From NCBI RefSeq assembly GCF_027568575.1, contig NZ_JANUVP010000011.1: a stretch of 64,000 nucleotides of DNA. One strand, given 5' to 3'. Origin of the DNA: Caldifermentibacillus hisashii. Its GTDB lineage: Bacteria > Bacillota > Bacilli > Bacillales > Caldibacillaceae. Of this stretch, positions 60,790 to 64,000 are shown piece after piece. Under the pieces are notes generated by a model. It was not told the origin of the DNA. It made no database searches and saw only the letters and a program-made list of their open reading frames with translations. The position numbers were made by a program, and so were the translations under genes. Positions within the stretch are counted from its first letter, which is position 1. Each line of letters begins with the position of its first letter.

Positions 60790-63666
60790 TTATGATTGTA
60801 TTGGTAGTTCTTCTTTTTCCCGAATCATGTTTTTCATCCGTTCTCGGTCTCTCTCGATAACACGTTTCAAATAATAACCGGTGTAAGACACATCTGTTTT
60901 GGCCACTTGTTCAGGCGTTCCTTTCGCAATAACCGTACCGCCGCGATCCCCGCCTTCCGGACCCAGATCAATAATATAGTCCGCTGTTTTTATCACATCG
61001 AGATTATGTTCAATAACGACCACCGTATCGCCGTTTTCAACAAGACGTTGTAAAACATCGAGGAGACGGGCAATATCATCAGCATGAAGACCGGTTGTCG
61101 GTTCGTCCAAAATATACAAAGTGCGGCCATTGGAACGCCGATGCAATTCGGAGGCAAGCTTAACCCGTTGTGCTTCCCCACCGGATAATGTAGTTGCCGG
61201 TTGACCAAGTTTCATATACCCGAGACCAACATCATAAATCGTTTGGATTTTCCGTTTAATTTTTGGGATATTGGCAAAAAACTCCAATGCATCTTCTACG
61301 GTCATATCAAGCACGTCCGCAATATTTTTCCCTTTATATTTCACTTCCAATGTTTCACGATTGTACCGTTTTCCATGACAAACCTCGCATGGTACATAAA
61401 CATCCGGAAGAAAGTGCATTTCAATTTTAATGATGCCGTCCCCTTTACATGCCTCACAGCGACCGCCTTTAACATTAAAACTAAAGCGTCCTTTTTTATA
61501 GCCGCGAATTTTGGCCTCGTTCGTCGCTGCAAATACATCACGGATATCATCGAAAACACCTGTATAAGTAGCCGGATTGGAACGTGGAGTACGTCCGATC
61601 GGTGACTGGTCAATATCGATAACTTTTTCCAGATTTTCTATTCCTTTGATTTCTTTATGTTGCCCCGGTTTCACTTTGGCACGATTTAATTTTTGTGATA
61701 GGCTTTTATATAAAATTTCATTAACTAATGTACTTTTACCTGATCCGGAAACACCGGTGACCGCAATAAATGTACCGAGAGGAAATTTAACACGGATATT
61801 TTTTAAATTGTTTTCTTTACCGCCAACAACTTCCAAATATTGTCCATTTCCTTTTCGCCGTTCTTGTGGCAACGGAATAAATTTTTTGCCGGCTAAATAT
61901 TGACCTGTTAATGAATGCGGATCACCCTTCACTTGTTCCGGTGTTCCGGCTGAAACAACCGTGCCTCCATGAACACCCGCTCCCGGTCCAACGTCGACAA
62001 GATAATCAGCCGCCAACATCGTATCTTCATCATGTTCAACAACGATTAACGTATTTCCAAGATCACGCATTCGTTTCATCGTTTCAATTAATTTATCATT
62101 ATCGCGTTGATGCAAACCAATTGACGGCTCATCCAAAATATACAGGACACCCGTTAATTGGGAACCGATCTGAGTTGCCAGACGAATCCGTTGAGCTTCT
62201 CCACCGGATAATGTACCGGCCGCCCTGCTCAAGGTTAAATAATCCAAACCAACATTAACAAGAAAACCGAGCCGTTCCTTAATTTCCCGCAAAATTAAGC
62301 GAGCAATGTTTTGTTCTTTTTCACTTAATTCCAATGTATCGAAAAAATGGAGAGCTTCTTGAATGGAAAAGTCGGTTACTTCCGCAATATGAAGTCCATT
62401 AATTTTCACTGCCAATGTTTCTTTTTTCAAGCGATATCCTTTACATGTCGGACAAGGGTTTTGCGCCATATACTTTTCCATTTGTTCTCTTGTATAATCA
62501 GAAGTGGATTCCCGAAAACGGCGCTCAATATTGCGAAGAACGCCTTCAAATTCGATATCCGTATCCCGAATCATGCCAAAATCATTTTCATAATGGAAGT
62601 GAATTAATTCCCCATCTGAACCGTATAAAATTTTATCCATTAAATGTTGCGGAATATCTTTCACCGGTACATCCATATCAATCCCGTAATGATTACAAAC
62701 CGCTTCTAATAATTGCGGATAATACTGGGAACTGACCGGTTCCCAAGGTGCAATCGCCCCTTGTCGTAAAGTTAAGTTTTTATCCGGAATGACAAGGTCG
62801 AGATCCACTTCCAATTTCGAACCAATCCCGTCACAATCCGGGCAAGCCCCAAACGGACTGTTAAACGAAAACATCCTTGGTTCCAATTCCCCGATGGAAA
62901 AACCACAATACGGACAAGCATGTAACTCACTGAAAAGTAATTCTTCTTGACCAATGACATCGATTATGACGCGTCCTTGTCCTAGTTTCAATGCTGTTTC
63001 CAATGAGTCGGTCAGCCGCGCTGTGACTCCTTCTTTTATAATAATCCGGTCAATGACAACATCAATGGAATGCTTTTTATTTTTTTCCAGCTCAATATCA
63101 TCGTTCAATTCAAGCATTTCTCCGTCAATACGGACGCGGACAAACCCTTCTTTCTTTATGTCTTCAAGAACTTTGGCGTGCGTCCCCTTTCTGCCGGAGA
63201 CTACCGGAGCTAAGATTTGAATCCGGGTCCGCTCCGGATATTCCAATATACGATCGACCATCTGTTCAACGGTTTGTGAGGTGATTTCAATGCCATGGTT
63301 CGGACAAATCGGGTGACCAATACGAGCATATAGTAATCGCAAATAATCATATATTTCCGTAACTGTTCCAACAGTTGAACGGGGATTCCGACTGGTCGTT
63401 TTTTGGTCAATAGAAATAGCCGGAGATAATCCTTCAATAGAATCAACATCCGGCTTGTCCATTTGTCCTAAAAACTGCCTGGCGTAAGCAGAAAGGGACT
63501 CGACATACCGACGTTGACCTTCTGCATAAATGGTATCAAAAGCCAGCGAAGATTTTCCTGAACCGGATAACCCCGTAAATACTACAAGTTGATTACGGGG
63601 AATATCGACATCAATATTTTTTAAATTATTTGTCCGTGCACCTCTTACTTTAATTTGATCCTTCAT
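60790..63666 (-). CDS. uvrA: Excinuclease ABC subunit A
   Basis: The product has 958 residues, full length. Two ATPase halves each have Walker A (GLSGSGKSS; GVSGSGKST), signature (LSGGEAQRI; LSGGEAQRV) and Walker B (YILDEPS; YILDEPT). Zinc-binding CPYC...CPDC, CPTC and CEACKGDG...CEVCHGKR are intact. It recognises bulky DNA damage and loads UvrB. It starts 6 bases after the uvrB stop. Confidence 0.98.
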   Translation of the reverse strand: MKDQIKVRGARTNNLKNIDVDIPRNQLVVFTGLSGSGKSSLAFDTIYAEGQRRYVESLSAYARQFLGQMDKPDVDSIEGLSPAISIDQKTTSRNPRSTVGTVTEIYDYLRLLYARIGHPICPNHGIEITSQTVEQMVDRILEYPERTRIQILAPVVSGRKGTHAKVLEDIKKEGFVRVRIDGEMLELNDDIELEKNKKHSIDVVIDRIIIKEGVTARLTDSLETALKLGQGRVIIDVIGQEELLFSELHACPYCGFSIGELEPRMFSFNSPFGACPDCDGIGSKLEVDLDLVIPDKNLTLRQGAIAPWEPVSSQYYPQLLEAVCNHYGIDMDVPVKDIPQHLMDKILYGSDGELIHFHYENDFGMIRDTDIEFEGVLRNIERRFRESTSDYTREQMEKYMAQNPCPTCKGYRLKKETLAVKINGLHIAEVTDFSIQEALHFFDTLELSEKEQNIARLILREIKERLGFLVNVGLDYLTLSRAAGTLSGGEAQRIRLATQIGSQLTGVLYILDEPSIGLHQRDNDKLIETMKRMRDLGNTLIVVEHDEDTMLAADYLVDVGPGAGVHGGTVVSAGTPEQVKGDPHSLTGQYLAGKKFIPLPQERRKGNGQYLEVVGGKENNLKNIRVKFPLGTFIAVTGVSGSGKSTLVNEILYKSLSQKLNRAKVKPGQHKEIKGIENLEKVIDIDQSPIGRTPRSNPATYTGVFDDIRDVFAATNEAKIRGYKKGRFSFNVKGGRCEACKGDGIIKIEMHFLPDVYVPCEVCHGKRYNRETLEVKYKGKNIADVLDMTVEDALEFFANIPKIKRKIQTIYDVGLGYMKLGQPATTLSGGEAQRVKLASELHRRSNGRTLYILDEPTTGLHADDIARLLDVLQRLVENGDTVVVIEHNLDVIKTADYIIDLGPEGGDRGGTVIAKGTPEQVAKTDVSYTGYYLKRVIERDRERMKNMIREKEELPIQS

Positions 63667-63672
63667 TTATCG

Positions 63673-64000
63673 TCACCTTTCTGCTTTCAACTCTAATACC
63701 AAGTCTCTCAATTCAGCAGCGCGTTCAAAGTCAAGTGCTTTGGCTGCTTCTTTCATTTCCACTTCTAATTTTTGAATTAATTTTTCCCGTTCTTTCTTAG
63801 ATAACTTTCCATATTTATCAGTCGTACTGTATTCTTCCTGTTCTTCAGCGGCAATGGTTGCACGAATAACATCATGAATTTCTTTTTGAATCGTTTTCGG
63901 GGTAATGCCATGTTTCCGATTATATTCTTCTTGGATTTGGCGCCGCCGTTTTGTTTCATAGATTGCGAAATCCATTGAACGAGTAATTTGGTCCGCATAC
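63673..64000 (-). CDS. uvrB: Excinuclease ABC subunit B, C-terminal part
   Basis: The gene runs off the right edge; the frame is open to the last base (ADQITRSMDFAIYETKRRRQ). The visible 108 residues include the end of the helicase-like core (RRRQIQEEYNRKHGITPKTI) and the UVR domain (EKLIQKLEVEMKEAAKALDFERAAELRD) that contacts UvrC. The rest, with the ATPase motifs, lies outside. Confidence 0.96.
   Translation of the reverse strand, partial: YADQITRSMDFAIYETKRRRQIQEEYNRKHGITPKTIQKEIHDVIRATIAAEEQEEYSTTDKYGKLSKKEREKLIQKLEVEMKEAAKALDFERAAELRDLVLELKAER

Noticed and set aside
1..64000. CRISPR arrays and complete insertion sequences
   Set aside because: No regularly spaced repeats of suitable length and no intact transposase with terminal repeats were seen.

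Overview
The window is a chromosomal segment of a low-GC Gram-positive spore former of the family Bacillaceae. The gene order is the Bacillus one: ssrA-smpB-rnr-yvaK-secG; eno-gpmI-tpiA-pgk-gapA-cggR; rpoN(sigL); clpP; crh-whiA-yvcK-rapZ-yvcI; trxB; yvoF-ppaX-yvoD-lgt-hprK; uvrA-uvrB. YrzI small proteins, Crh, CggR, a CtsR box and a tRNA-Arg(CCG) beside clpP fit this. A moderately thermophilic Caldibacillus/Bacillus type is possible, but the species cannot be fixed from the sequence alone.

Positions 1-14,660 are accessory DNA, visibly more AT-rich than the core. It starts with the edge of a Tn7-like transposon (tniQ plus a truncated tnsA) and a 21-bp-phased repeat that may be its end. Next comes a seven-gene lantibiotic-immunity/resistance-type locus: three LanFEG-like genes, a second ABC pair with an odd ATPase, and an OmpR-type two-component system. 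A four-gene minus-strand operon (9,920-14,152) follows. It looks like an antiphage signalling system with an unusual composition: a class III nucleotide cyclase of Pycsar type, a Cap2-like E2-E1 protein, a Cap3-like JAB/JAMM protease, and a membrane effector that appears to fuse a Pycsar-effector domain to a DUF3307 domain. The cyclase ends in glycine, as expected of a conjugation substrate. The operon lies just beyond the 3' end of the tmRNA gene, a frequent integration site.

Positions 14,667-33,132 mix core and accessory genes. They hold the tmRNA-smpB-rnr-esterase-secG block; a TetR-controlled ABC exporter; a Nudix hydrolase; and a four-carbon sugar-acid (probably D-threonate/erythronate type) catabolic operon with a divergent PrpR-N regulator that lacks the sigma-54 contact loop. 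They also hold a decayed IS1380-type transposase, a chemoreceptor, and a cluster of very small genes with strong ribosome binding sites, two of them YrzI paralogues.

Positions 33,497-55,044 are core genes: the glycolytic operon under CggR, sigma-54, ClpP under CtsR, catabolite-control proteins (Crh, HPr kinase), WhiA/YvcK/RapZ, thioredoxin reductase and lipoprotein diacylglyceryl transferase. Positions 55,233-64,000 hold a LiaX/YvlB-like envelope-stress protein, a dead merR gene behind an intact-looking MerR-type promoter, the YknWXYZ transporter operon, uvrA and the 3' end of uvrB.
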